From NCBI RefSeq assembly GCF_000149955.1, contig NC_030996.1, positions 1,629,467 to 1,693,466 on the forward strand: a stretch of 64,000 bases of DNA, given 5' to 3'. Of this stretch, positions 34,571 to 46,653 are shown one piece after another. Made by a program: the position numbers and the translations under genes. Every line of letters begins with the position of its first letter. Within the stretch, counting starts at the first letter, position 1. The stretch comes from Fusarium oxysporum f. sp. lycopersici 4287. Its lineage: Eukaryota; Ascomycota; Sordariomycetes; Hypocreales; Nectriaceae. Under the pieces are notes generated by a model. The model did no database searches. It was not told where the DNA came from and was given only the letters and a program-made list of their open reading frames with translations.

Positions 34571-35115
34571 CCTCCGAGCTGTCAATCCCCAGCAAAATCA
34601 TCGTCAGTCTAACCTCAACCAACACCTCGGGTAAAAAACTAAAAACTAAACTCACCGCCATTCCCTCAACAGCAGCTATCAAAGGCTTGCGCACGGCCTG
34701 CATCCCCGAGCAAAGGTCCGCCAGATAGCGGCAGCCCCGCGCGTCTTCCGCATCGAGCCGTGAGATCTCCCCGATATCAGCTCCCGCTAAATTATTGGTA
34801 CGTCAGTTCCAGTTCAGCTTAGCCCTGCCACTAGAGCGTGACAAGTACCGGGGAATATACCCCTGTGGCCTGTGGATTCTCTCATGTGGCATGGGCATGG
34901 GCATGGGTAGGCCAGGGTACAGTACCGCAGAAGAAAGAAGAGCTGCCGGTGATGACAATGACTCGCACGCCATCGTCCCTGGACGCCGTGTTCAGCTGTT
35001 CCAGAAACACGGTAATGAGCTCCTGCGAGAGGGCGTTTCGCTTGGAGGGTCTGTTTAACGCGAGGACGCGTACGCCGTCTGCAGGCGTGGACGCAAGGAC
35101 CAATTGCTCATCCAT

Positions 35116-36576
35116 GATCAGATCGATATCGATGACAGAATCGTAAGAGAAAAAAAGTGTAGCTGAAAACACTGCACTTGGCAAGATTGACTCTGCTGCT
35201 TGTCTTGTCGGGTTGCGTTGGATCAAATAGTTCGGGTACGTCAATAACGCGACCTTAGCCGCGTCGATCACTCAATCGATAGTGGGGACCAAAAGTGTCT
35301 TTGATTCAACTGAGACACGGCTGGGACCAACCCAGCAAAAAGGCAATGAGCAGCTGCAGCCTGCACTGCAGAGAGTGAGACACTGCATATTTTTGGTGTT
35401 GGCTGAGGCATTTTGAAAGGGCGGTGGTTGGGGACTAATTCCACGTCGGGAAGTATTGGTGAAAATCTCGTGGTTTGCTGTCTTTCATGTCGATCTTGGT
35501 GTCTGTCATTCCGTTGGCTTGGTCCAAGTGTCGAGCCGTTCGCATGCTTAGCTCTTAGACCCGATGATCTTTGTTGAGTAAGATTTGACTGATAGATTCG
35601 GTGAGTCTTTGGAAAACCTGTTCAAAACGGTCAAATACTTGTTTTTCTTTATATTTTATACGATATAGGTGATGAGTAAGCTATCTGTCATTTAGGCTTA
35701 TCTTGGATAACCTCATTCGAAAGCGGCACAGCTTACAGCCAACTCCACCTCATATCATCTCGGCTCATGTGAGATTTCGCAGATGCCGAACTCAGATCCT
35801 GCAGCTCCCGCAGAACCCGCGTGCTAGAGATGTCTTGGTCAACCCTTGTATCCGCAGCCACGGAACCATGACCATGGCAGATCCCTCTCTATATGCGGGC
35901 CTGCGGGCCTACGGTACGTACGCTGTACCTACAGGGATACGCACGCAGACCACATCACACGCCTCGTTGTTCCTTTCGGTCAAAGACCTCGATGAGTTCA
36001 GGTACATACTTACTTACCTAACTGGGACCAACGGACCAAAGCAAACGAAATCTTGCCCCATCTGTCATGCGGTATACCTGTTGAGTTGTCCCTCTTTTCG
36101 ACGCTATCTGGAACTACATGCCTTAGCTTGGCAGATGGTTTCTTGTTTACCAACAAAATTTACCGTATTAGGTCGACTCCGGAGTTTCAAGGCGGATCCT
36201 TCTTGTATCTCGATAGAGGAAAAAAGACGCATTTTGGGGGCGGCTGGGGGGCGTACTCCTCCGAGGTGCAACTTGAAAGGGCAGCTGACTGGTTGACGAT
36301 CAAAAGGTTGCTGTTGTTGGGTCTATCCTGCCAAGCATGACGAGAAGGCTGGGTAGGACTAGGAAAAAGCGGGAGAAGGGCTTTGGCTTTATTTAAGAAC
36401 AGACCTTCTTTTTGTGTGTGGAGAGATGTTTCTTATGCAACTCCTTAATTTCAAATCTTTGATGCACAATCTCCCGCCATCCCCGACCTGACTCCTACTC
36501 AATCTATTTGAGTTTCTGTCTATTTGGAATTGTACGACGATCCTCATTTTATCTTGCACACGCCTCAGATCTTAGC
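35116..36576. other. Divergent intergenic region
   Basis: About 1.46 kb between the hydratase start (minus) and the TmpL-like gene (plus), so it should contain both promoters. A plus-strand frame of about 200 codons (35703-36296) has no recognisable domain and a random composition, so it is not called. Confidence 0.45.
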
Positions 36577-39500
36577 ATGGTATCATCTGTGCTTGACATC
36601 TCCTCCCCACGGGGAGCTGCCGTGCCAATATCGTTTACACGAGGTACATGCAGTCGGCCTAGCTTCTCAACTGTCACAGAGGCGTTCTTCCACTATGCAA
36701 CCACACAGCCTTCGGCAACTGCGGCACGAGATCTATCTGCCGAGCCTGCTGTTGAGATAAGCTATGGCGAGCTGGCTGAGCGAAGCATCCGGCTGGCGCA
36801 ACGGTTACGAAGTCTGGGCGTTATGCCGGGACATCGTGTGCCGCTTGTTGTCAAGCGTGGTGTTGGTATGTTGGTTGGTATACTTTCTATCTTGTCTTGT
36901 GGAGCTCAGTATGTTCCTCTTGATGGAGGCGTAGTGGCAGATGAGACCTTACGGTTTGTGTTACAACAGACCGGAGGAAGGATAGCTTTGTCTTCAAAGG
37001 CTACGGCACACCGTATCTCAAACACAGATGTGACAAATGTTGTCATCATTGAGGATGAAGACATCAACAAGCAAAGTGTCGAAGGCTTTGCTCCAGTGAG
37101 TAAGCCTGAGGATGGCTGCTATGTGATATATACATCAGGTATGTCAATGTACCTTACACTAATTCTCATAAGATTAATAAGTACCAGGCACAACAGGTAC
37201 ACCAAAAGGTGTCGATGTTACTCACAATAATGTGACAAACCTGTTATGCCAAGCACCAGGCAACCTGGGTATTGGTCCAGGAACATGTGTTGGCCAAGTG
37301 TTGAACGTCAGCTTTGATATGGGTAAGTCTTGAAGTCCTCTTGGGGAAGAAGTAAGCTAACAATGCTGAAAGCTGCTTGGGAGACTCTTGGTTGTCTATC
37401 AAATGGAGGAACCTTAGTTCTGCGGGGATCTGACTGGTCAAAAGCCCTAAAAGAGGCGAGTTCAGGTTATTTTCAGTATGGGTCTTGTTCCTAACTTTGG
37501 TAGATTGACGTCCTTATCTGCACCCCAAGTATTCTTTCAAAGCAGAACCCTCAGGACTTCCCAAGGCTTAAGACCGTTGCCACGGCAGGAGAGCCTAGCT
37601 CTCAACAGTCAGTGCCCTCCTTTCACTCCCTTTGTCAACCTCGACTGACCTCTCTAGACTCGCTGACCTATGGGCGTCTCGTGTCTCATACTTCAACTGC
37701 TATGGCCCAACAGAGACCACCATCGTCAACACCATGCACCAGCACCAAGCAGGTCAACCTCTCTCCATCGGTAGACCAACACCAGGAAACAATGTTTATA
37801 TCCTAGATGAGTTTCTTGTACCAGTACCTGTTGGAGAAGTCGGTAATGTTTGGGCTGGTGGTGCAGGCGTAGCTCGTGGTTATGTCGACTTGCCAGACAA
37901 GACAGCTGAGAGGTTCAGACCTGACCCATTCACTCAAGACGGGTAAGTTTTCAAGACATGAGATCTTTTATAGAGATTCTGACCTCAAACTCAGATCAAA
38001 TATGTACAACACCGGTGATCTCTGCCAATGGAACCCCAACGGCACCCTCCACATCCTCGGCCGGATAGACGACCAAGTCAAAGTCAAAGGTTTCCGCGTC
38101 GAGCTCGACGGCATAACAGCTTGCATAAAATCCTGTCCCTCTGTCCAATCCACCACCGCTATCCTCATCAACAATGAAATCCACGCCTTCATCACCCCCA
38201 GCCACTGCCCTATCGCCGTTGTCGAAGCCCATCTCAAGACCCTCCAGCCTTACTACGCCATGCCAACACACTACCACCAACTGGAAAGTCTGCCTATGAC
38301 TGCAAACGGAAAGATCGACAAGCGATCCTTGAGAATGAGAGAGTTGGTGGAGGTTGGGAAACCCCAGCCTGCTGTTCTACATGCGCGTATGGATTCGAAT
38401 GCGTCGAGTGCTACGCAGCTTAGTTCTTTCTCTGATGCGAGTGATACAACGCTTATTAATGAGCATCAGTATGATCTTGAGAAGGCTCTTCCTGAGAAGG
38501 ATATGCCTAAGCATGCGAGGGGACTGCGGCATAGGTTGCTCATTGTTTACCGCCGGCTATTTTCCCTTGTTGGACTCTTTAACATCGGTGCTGCTATCGC
38601 TCTCCTCCTGACTGGTATCACCAGAGAGTGGATGGGTATCATCACAGCCATCAACCTAGCCACAGCTGTCCTTGTTCGTCAAGAGTTCGTCATCAACGCC
38701 CTATACACTATCACCTGCAGCGTCCCCAAGACCTGGCCTCTTGCTATCAGGACCCGATGCGCAAAGATCTACCATCTCGGCGGAGTTCACTCCGGTGCGG
38801 CTGTCAGCGCAGGGGCATGGCTTCTGGCAACCAATATCGCCGACATAGCTTGCTCATTCGGAAGCTGTGCCAACTGGGGCAGCTTATCTATCGCTTCTCA
38901 AGTCATCTCTTGGATCCTATCTGCCATGTTCGTTGGTATGATCGGAATGGCTTGGCCTTCAGTCCGCAAGCGGTATCACGATCTCTTCGAGAGAACTCAC
39001 CGCTTTGCTGGATGGACTATGCTCGCTCTCTTCTGGGGACAAACCGTGCTTTCAGCCCACGACAACACACCTTCTGGTACTACACTTGGAGAATCCTGCG
39101 TCAAGTCCCCTGCTTTCTGGCTCCTTGCTGTAGCGACAGCCAGCGTTGCTTCTTCCTGGTGCTTCCTCCGCAAAGTCCCAGTTGAAGCTGAGAAACTCTC
39201 AGACCACGCTATCAGACTTCACTTTGACTACACTGTTCCCGTCAACGGTTCCTTCACCCGTCTGTCTCACAAACCTCTCAAGGAGTGGCATTCCTTCGCC
39301 ACCATCCCCGCTTCCGAAGCCATCAACGGTCGATCAAAGGGCTACTCCCTTGTCGTCTCCAACGCCGGCGACTGGACAAAGTCCACCATCCAAAACGGCC
39401 CCTCTCACATCTGGACACGCGGTGTCCCAACCTGCGGCGTCATGCGCATCGCAACCCTCTTCAACCGCGTCGTCTTGATCGCAACAGGCTCCGGGATCGG

Positions 39501-39804
39501 TCCTGTTCTCGGACACATTCAAAACCCAACATGTCCAACACAACTCATCTGGTCAACCAAGAACCCCGAAGAAACCTTTGGGGAAGAAATCTGCCAGACT
39601 ATCAGCGAGCGCATTCCCAACGCGGTCATCCACGATACTAAGAAGCTCGGGAGACCTGACTTGGTAAAGATGGGCTACAATCTGGTAAAGGGCTTCAAAG
39701 CTGAAGCAGTTATCATTATTGCGAATGAGAAGATTACGAAAAAGGTGGTTTATGGTTTGGAAACGCGTGGTGTTCCAGCTTATGGTGCTATTTGGGATAG
39801 TTAG
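36577..39804 (+). CDS. TmpL-like fusion: adenylation (AMP-binding) domain plus membrane flavoprotein-like domain
   Basis: Six exons: 36577-37138, 37188-37322, 37373-37455, 37504-37607, 37658-37942, 37995-39804, giving 992 aa. Intron 3 uses a rare GC-AG pair (GAG|GCGAGT). Residues about 20-550 form an adenylating domain: CYVIYTSGTTGTPKGV (A3), NCYGPTETT (A5), GAGVARGY, MYNTGDLCQW (A7), GRIDDQVKVKGFRVEL (A8) and NGKIDKRSL (A10). No carrier-protein LGGxS motif follows. Instead come a Ser/Glu linker, several membrane helices from about residue 620 (LVGLFNIGAAIALLLTGI onward) with ERTHRFAGWTMLALFW, and a nucleotide-binding-like VVLIATGSGIGPVLGHI. This matches the TmpL/TmpB architecture; TmpL is needed for redox homeostasis and virulence in Alternaria and Aspergillus, and the related TmpA for conidiation signalling. 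The substrate is unknown. Confidence 0.88.
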
Positions 39805-40338
39805 GTTTATGATTCTGGAGTTCTGAGTTTGGGCGTTTGTATTTATGTCTCGGCACCTGCGATTGCGATGAGTTGTATGCCGGAAACGATTTTGATACGA
39901 TGAATGATTACATGTTATGACCTGAAACAATATTCGTCAAGATTCGCGCGTTGGAATGTAGTTGTGCTTGGCATGGGAGGCTGAGTTTGAGTTTGGGGCT
40001 GGATTGACTTTGAGGTTGACCTGAGGCCCCCGTCACAATCCGATTGAGTTATGGGATCGACGATGGGCTGAAGCGAGCAGAAAATGCACGGATAGGGTGA
40101 AGTTAACAGACTGTTCCATCGTTGCAGATCATGTTGCTGGGGATCCCAGTCCGGATCATGTTTGACTCAAGTGACGCAGATCATTATGCTCGGCTATTTA
40201 CAGAACTTCAGACTCTCATTTCCGACTAGACAACATATGTGTAATATTTCAAAGCAAGATGCCGCTTTAAAGACAAGGCTGCACGCGCCGCGAGGCACTC
40301 AAATGGTCTGAATTGAACGAAACGAAGCGAACTCCCCC
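39805..40338. other. Intergenic between convergent genes, nothing seen
   Basis: About 530 bases holding the two 3' regions of the TmpL-like gene and the Zn2Cys6 gene. Confidence 0.5.
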
Positions 40339-42702
40339 CTACACCTGATTGAATGGAGATCCAAAGGCCAACCAATCAGCCTCCGGATCGGGCACTCCGT
40401 TGTTTCTGGTTGGTTCCCGCATCGGCTGTAACTGCAACTGTGACTGGCTATTCGAAGTTGCTGACACTCGGGGGCAGTTGAAGAACTCAAAGACGTCGAT
40501 GCTGTCAAGTTCGCTGAGAGACGTAGCTTGTGTTGATGTCGGTTCAAGGCCGGAGTGTCGGGCTGTTGATGTAAGGGTAACTAGGTCATATGCACTCCTA
40601 TGATCGTTAGTTGAGATGTCACATGCAGTAAATGTTTGAATTTACCTTCGCATAGCTGAAAAGTTCATATCGCCCTGTCGAGCCCTCTGAACAACACGAT
40701 GAAGAATCTTGGAGTAATTATTCGCAACCTCCCAGTGTTGCCCAACATCACGCAACGTATCGATGAAGAAGTCAATCTGCGAGTCCACAGGACATCCAAC
40801 CGTCGCAGCATGAACAAGCAGCAATCTCGCCGCAACCCAAAGCGAGAAGGCAAATGAGGGGCCAAGCAGGTTCAGGCCATCAGCTTCAAGAACATCTTTG
40901 GTAATATCCCCCAAACTCTGCACAGCAGATAAACATCTCTGCATGGCGTAATGCGAAGGAACGAAAATGTGAGAACGAACTGTTGGATACGCCGCTGAAG
41001 AGTGCAGTCTCACAGCAGCCGTGACATACGCGCTATGCAGCATGAACCAATTCGCCACGCGACTCGCAGGGTCAGAATGGCAAAGAGCCGATATCTTGCT
41101 ATATTCGCTCGGTAAACTCTGCAGCCAACCATCCAGCGTCCTGTCCAGATTGCGATATGTGTTGCGCCATTCAGCCATGTCGCTTGATGAAGTGACATCC
41201 ACGGGTGTTTTGAGAAACTCGTGGATTCTGCTCACAATAACAAGAATCTCACAATGGTAGGCGAAACTGCCGAGGTTTTCGGGTTTGTTGACAAGATATG
41301 TCATTATTGGTGATTGTTTTTCGTTGTAGGGACTCAAAGAGCGAGTTTCAACTGGGACGTTTTTTGAGAAGAGATCATATGAGCAGGGGAGGAAGCGGTT
41401 TATCTTTGTGTCGTTGAGGATGAAGCCAAAGATTGGTGTTGCGATTGTTGCGTATCGATCTAGTACATAGATCATCCAGTACAATCGCCTTCGTCCCTCG
41501 TCTTCGATCCAAGATTCAGGTTTTCCAGCAGTGACTCTGTGAGATGAAGCGGTACGTGTAACCTCGGAAGCATCCGCGGATAGAAAGACGCTGCTTTCCT
41601 CGCTCAGACCCAGCTGCCTGACGTTCTGCGCTAGTAGAGACAGAAGATTCCAACCTCTTGGCCCATTGGAGGTTCCCAGCTCGTCGAGAGTAATGATGAC
41701 AAGAGCTCTCATCGCAGGTATGGTGGTATGCTCCATGGCGTACAACTGGACTGTGTGCTTCGCTACCTTGTGATAATATGAACTCATCTCCGGTGATAAC
41801 CTCGGATCTTTGAGGAAGCGCAACGTAGTAGCCACAATCGCGTAGAGTAATATCCTATCCGCTTCCTCCATCGAAGTTGAGCCAAAGAAGGTCGCGAATA
41901 TGGTCTTCCGCTCAAGGATAGGACACCACGTGTTGCAGTGCTTGAAGTAGAGATCTACCAAGCTGTAGATGATGTCGTGCGGCGGTAGATCAATCGTGTA
42001 CGACTGAAACGGTGGATCTCGCCTTACGCCAGTTGGATTTGGCGCAGTGCTTGATTGACTGGGTGTCGGTGCACTGGCGCCTTGCTGAGCCTGCATTGGC
42101 GATTGGATATTGTTCTGGTTGTTTACCGGCTGCCATGGACTTGTGATGCCTGGCGATCTCGCCTGCGAGAAGGACGACTGTCTTGGGAGACTTGTATTCG
42201 GCGTAGGTCTCCCATCCACTTGCACCGGCCCATATCCATTGGTAATTGATGGCGATACACCCGGGGAGCCGACTGAGGAGTGATCTTGAACGATATGCTC
42301 CTCCACTCGCCTCCCCAACGCTTGAAGCAGCGCATCAATCCTGTTGACCTTTGCCTCAAGCTCAATGCTAAATCCATTGCGCCCAGCACCTGGTTTTTGC
42401 CTCTCAAGGTAAACACAAGCTCTATTATGTCTCGCGCACCACGAGCACGCAGGCTCAGCCCGATCGCATTTCACCTTACGCGCCTTGCACATCTCACACC
42501 TATCACCACATTTAGACACAAATTCTCACAGCATTACGGAGCGTACATACGAAATCTTTTGATGCTTCTCCCTCCTCCGCTTCTTATTGGGCCCGGCGCT
42601 GGTCATTCTTGACTCGTCGCCGCTGGACCCATCGTCGTTGCTCAGAGTCGAATTTGCCTCTTCCTCAGCGATTGAGGGTCCGCTCATTGACGTGGATGGC
42701 AT
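40339..42702 (-). CDS. Zn2Cys6 transcription factor with fungal-specific middle homology region
   Basis: Three exons: 42702-42551, 42499-40646, 40597-40339, giving 754 aa. Exon 1 encodes a Ser/Glu-rich start and a basic stretch (NKKRRREKHQKIS). The first intron falls just before the zinc cluster C-x2-C-x6-C-x6-C-x2-C-x6-C (CEMCKARKVKC ... CSWCARHNRAC). A coiled-coil-like dimer segment (LEAKVNRIDALLQALGRRVEEHI) and a Ser/Pro/Gln linker follow. Then comes the fungal_trans domain (about residues 230-480: LVDLYFKHCNTWCPILERKTIF, LGLSEES, DEGRRRLYWMIYVLDRY). The C-terminal exon is acidic and Gln-rich, ending DWLAFGSPFNQV, a likely activation region. It is nuclear. It lies between the TmpL-like gene and the glycerol cluster and could control either, but nothing in the sequence proves this. 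Confidence 0.92.
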
Positions 42703-43699
42703 GTCGATCTCTCTCTCTCTCTCCGCAGTCTGGGGAAACAAACTACTGGGGAAAGGAATAAGCAGAAACCTTGCACGGTCTGTTATCGTTTTTTAGTGGA
42801 GGTGAGAACGTGTTGTTGGGTATTATGAGATGCGACGGAGTAAGGCCGAGCCGCGGGAAGGGGAAGAGAAAATCTGGAGGTGTGACGGAGTGGAGAATGG
42901 TTTAGTTGACTAATACTGGGTCTAGTGAAGTCAATGGCCAAGCAGAAGCGCTAAATCCATCCAGTAATAAGCAAAAAGCACCGAACACCAAGACAATATC
43001 GCTGCATCAAGTGTAACCATTCAATTCAAGTGCCAATGCAATGGAACTACGACACTGTAAAACAGTAGTCACGGTCCAGTAGAAATGCATGTGGACAAGA
43101 GGCCCGAACGTTGCAGGCGATATCCCTGTCTAGCCAAAAGCCAAGTACCTTACGTGCTGCTGTTGGTTGACAAGGACCTCTATCCATGTCACGGTTTCAA
43201 CAAAGACCTTCTATCTATGGTTAACCTTGCATTGCCGTTACGCATGTGACATGTGCATGTTCGGGCCACAAACACCGGCAAATGAGGGAAATATGTTTTC
43301 TTCCAATGGCACCGGATCACTCGGGGGTTTGACGACAAACATTCCGATCCTTGACTCTTTAGCAAACTGCACCCTGTGATGGATGCCACACCTCGAGATG
43401 GTCTACAGATCCCCCCTCCCCCGGAAATAACAATAAAAGTGCGGAGCCGCTTATGGTACGATCATCAAAGAGTCTAGTGGTTGTTCCAGAACAAGCCAAG
43501 TTCCATATTTATTTCCTCGTGGGAGTGGTAGACGCTACTGTACGTCGGGCTTATTTGGTTACCTTCTTCGTACAGGTTGGCGCATATGGTGTTCCATCAG
43601 GCAGCAGTATTTCAGACCATCCATGTAAAACATACTAGTACAGATCAGACCTAATCAAGCTAATGTAACTAAAGAGCTAACAAACAAAAAGCAAATCAA
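42703..43699. other. Intergenic, promoter of the Zn2Cys6 gene
   Basis: About 1 kb between the regulator's start and the 3' end of glycerol kinase. A CT/GA repeat tract (CTCTCTCTCTCTCT, about 42709-42722) lies in the 5' leader of the regulator. No supported gene. Confidence 0.5.
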
Positions 43700-45390
43700 C
43701 TACTCGTTGGCCCATCCCTTGGACATCTCGACGGCTTTGGTCCAACGACTAAACCGCTTTGTCGCTTCTTCCTCGGCGATCTGCGGTTTAAAGATGGTAC
43801 GACCCTGGGTATTCACCTCCTTCAATTCATCAAAGCTCTTCCATATGCCGACGGCGAAGCCGGCCGCGATAGCTGCACCTAGCGCAGTTGTCTCACGCAT
43901 GCCGGGTCTGTTGACAGGGATCCCAATAAGGTCAGACTGGGTCTGAGAAAAAAGTGTTAGCAACGTCTAAGCCACTGCCACGAGATCAAGAAAAGCAAGG
44001 GTTTGCAGAGAATTCCTTTACGTACCTGCATGATGAGATCCGAGTTGCACATGCCACCGTCGACGGCCAGCTCGGTCAGCGCATGTCCGCTGTCCTTCTC
44101 CATCGAGTCTAAAATCCTCGAGTAGATTGTATCTACTTCAAAGTCGGGGCTGTCAGGATCTTCTGGATGGTGGATAAGCTCCGTCGGGAATCTGGCCACG
44201 ATTCTCTCCGCGCGGGCTTTGATCCCGCTACATGGGTCAGCGGACTCGGCATATGATGATGAGACAGACATACCATTATCTTCCACCGTCTCGGCGAGTG
44301 CGCTGAGCTTGGCTGACGACTCGATGAAGCCAAAGTTGTCAACGAGAAACTTGACGCTTGAGCCCGCGACGGCGATGCTGCCTTCGAGGGCGTACATGGT
44401 GTTGCCCTCGCCAAAGTCAAAGGCCACCGTTGTGAGAAGTCCGTGTGTTGAGATCACGGGCTTGGAACCAACGTTGTAGAGCAGAAAGCAGCCTGTGCCA
44501 TATGTGTTCTTGGCGAGACCGGGGGTGAATCCCTTCTGTCCAACAAGAGCTGCAGACTGGTCGCCCAAACATCCAGTGATCTTGACGCCTTTGAGCGAGG
44601 TCTTAGCAAGTGTGCCGTACGCCTTGCTATCAGACGACCGCACGATTCTTGGCAGCGTAAGCTTCTTGTCATCGATTCTGAACCAGTCTAGAATATCCTC
44701 GTCATACTGCAAAGACTCGAGATTCATAAACATGGTTCTCGACGCATTTGACGGATCAGAAACGTAGACATCTCGGTCCGTTGCGCCGTTGAGCTTGTAC
44801 GTAAGCCAAGTGTCTACCGTTCCGAAAGCCAGAACACCACGCTCATAAGCATCTTTGACTTCGGGAATATTTTCAAGAAGCCAGAGAAGTTTGCTAACGG
44901 AGGGATATGTGGAGAGAGGAATTCCGCATCTCGAAATCAACTCGCTCGCGCCAAGACGACGCTTCAGACGACGAACAAGATCTTTTGATCGTGTGTCTGT
45001 CCAAACGATGGCGTTGTGCAGAGCATTGCCGGTGGTCTTGTCCCAGACAACAGTAGTCTCACGCTGGTTTGTGATGCCAACGGCCTTGATCTGCTCACGA
45101 GAGTGACCTTGACCTTCAAAGGCTTCTACAGCGCCATCAATGCACTGCTCAACCGAGCTGATGAGCTCTTCAGGATCATGCTCATGCCATCTAAACCAAA
45201 CATCAACAATCATTCACGTATCACATAGTGGACCAACTTACCCAGGATGAGGATAGTATTGCTTGAATTCAAGCTGATGAGTAGCTACAACCTCGCCACT
45301 GGTGTCAAAGATCAGGAAGCGAGAACTTGTCGTACCCTGATCAATGGCACCAATAAAGGTAGGATTCGGTTTTCCGTTGAGCATAGGCAT
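43700..45390 (-). CDS. GUT1: Glycerol kinase (FGGY family) with an aberrant internal segment
   Basis: Three exons: 45390-45242, 45190-44026, 43942-43700, giving 518 aa. FGGY landmarks are [16 protein letters not shown] at the N-terminus, [48 protein letters not shown] and [10 protein letters not shown]. In the C-terminal domain [16 protein letters not shown] and [13 protein letters not shown] are present. Between ETVEDN and LDSMEKDSG, where glycerol kinases have a conserved block of about 50 residues (including an A-F-S-G-L-F-A-P-Y-W type motif), this protein has unrelated sequence (about 44110-44270). A canonical-looking GTATGT donor, CTGAC branch and TAG acceptor lie there, but splicing them out breaks frame. 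Glycerol kinase phosphorylates glycerol to sn-glycerol 3-phosphate in the cytosol. Activity of this copy is doubtful. It shares a promoter region with the aquaglyceroporin. Confidence 0.85.
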
Positions 45391-46653
45391 AGTGAGAGAT
45401 GGGGATGCAGTGAAATTGCGGGGAAAGGTGTCAGATCCGGGGAGCGCGAATGCAACAGTGACTTGGAGGAGCAAAAAGAAGGGACGACAACAACAGCAAA
45501 TTGATTGGGGACTGCAGGATCAAAAGCGTATCAGATTGGCAATTCTCTGGGATGTTTAAGTATCTCCCATCTCGGGCTCACTGATCGCAACAAACACCGA
45601 GATTTCAGATGTAAAGGCATCTCGGGGAAGCATTTTCCACCACCCTTGGATAATCTGCGGGGTATCGAAATCCTTCACAGCATTGGCAAATTGGCCTTTT
45701 CGTCTCACGCACACCCTTGTAATACACAAAAACCAACGTCACTTTCCTGATGTAGCTTGTAAGCTAAGCCTCGGCTTGTTGATACCGAAATACAGGCCCA
45801 TGTCACAAGACAACCATCGGGGATCTAGCAAGCGAAACCCCAGAACCAACACCTACCGGTGTACATCTGAGGAAAAGAGAGGGGTCGTCATGTTACGTTT
45901 CCCCGCAGTCATGTTCCAGAAGCTCGACTGGGCGCATATCTGCGGGTCTGGATTAATACACCTTGACCATACCTTAATTCCTAGCCAAGCCAACCTCGGT
46001 CAAGCGGATGTGCAAATCCTTTTCTCTTTTCGCACGACGATCCGGGGTTTGGCTGGGACAGTGGAGTAAATATGCGAACACAAGTCTCGAACGTGCCCCC
46101 CTCCATCCCACCTGGCCTTCGGTGTAAGCAACCTGATCAGAGCAGATACTTCGGTGGTGATATCCACGTCTGAACGCCCGTCTCTTTTCTTCTCTCTCGG
46201 TGTGTGCCGCCGAGCGGCATTTCGTTGGCACTCTGCACCGCCGCCGTCCAAGCTTTCGTATCGCCCGCACCATGGTTCGATTCATCGGGTGTAGTCGCTG
46301 TGTCTCCCCGTGTCCGTTCCTCTTTCCTAACGCAGTGGCGGATCGGCATGCTTGCAAAGCCCACTCGTTGGTGATTTCTGATAACCATGGAGTCTCGCGG
46401 GCTTCGGTATGCTTTGCATGTAAAGGGTGGTGTTTGCAAATACCGAGGCCGAGAGCAAGAAAGAGGATCCTCTCTTGGGATGAGATGAGGGGCAAAAGAC
46501 ACCCAGGCTTCGTTCGTTTGCTGACCATAAATTGTAACGTGATCCCCAGAGATGCTTTATGACGCCAATCCTCTCAGTGTAACCTGTCTCTCTTGCATCC
46601 GCCAAACTTCTCCTCTTTCTGTCTCAAGATCATCTTCACAGGCTCACTCTAGG
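45391..46653. promoter_or_regulatory. Shared divergent promoter region of glycerol kinase and aquaglyceroporin
   Basis: 1.26 kb between the two start codons, with only unconvincing short frames. Two SYGGRG (CreA-type carbon repressor) matches are visible: GCGGGG at 45657-45662 and, on the other strand, at 45901-45906. Such hexamers are frequent by chance, so this is weak support for carbon-source control, which would make biological sense for glycerol genes. Confidence 0.45.

Larger units (their letters stand above)
30857..35115 (-). pseudogene. Enoyl-CoA hydratase/isomerase gene split by a hAT transposon
   Basis: The exons, apart from the insertion, are 35115-34926, 34786-34656, 34578-34563 plus 31462-31449 (one exon cut by the element), 31390-31274, 31219-31039 and 30984-30857. 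They sum to 259 codons including the stop, with every junction in frame. Crotonase landmarks are present: FFCAGADIGEIS (oxyanion/first Glu region), VEGMALGGGFELALMCDL, and [19 protein letters not shown] (second catalytic Glu). The enzyme would hydrate 2-enoyl-CoA in fatty-acid or branched-chain amino-acid breakdown. No C-terminal peroxisomal signal is visible (ends WGPR). The transposon lies inside the short third exon between the first and second base of the codon for the Glu after GGGF, so the present allele should be null. No other damage was seen, so the insertion is probably recent. Confidence 0.9.

Noticed and set aside
35703..36296. 197-codon plus-strand frame upstream of the TmpL-like gene
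   Set aside because: No recognisable domain, irregular composition, and it sits in the shared promoter region; likely chance.
45974..46528. 184-codon minus-strand frame in the glycerol promoter region
   Set aside because: Overlaps several other equally long frames in different phases, none with domain content; treated as GC-driven chance openness.
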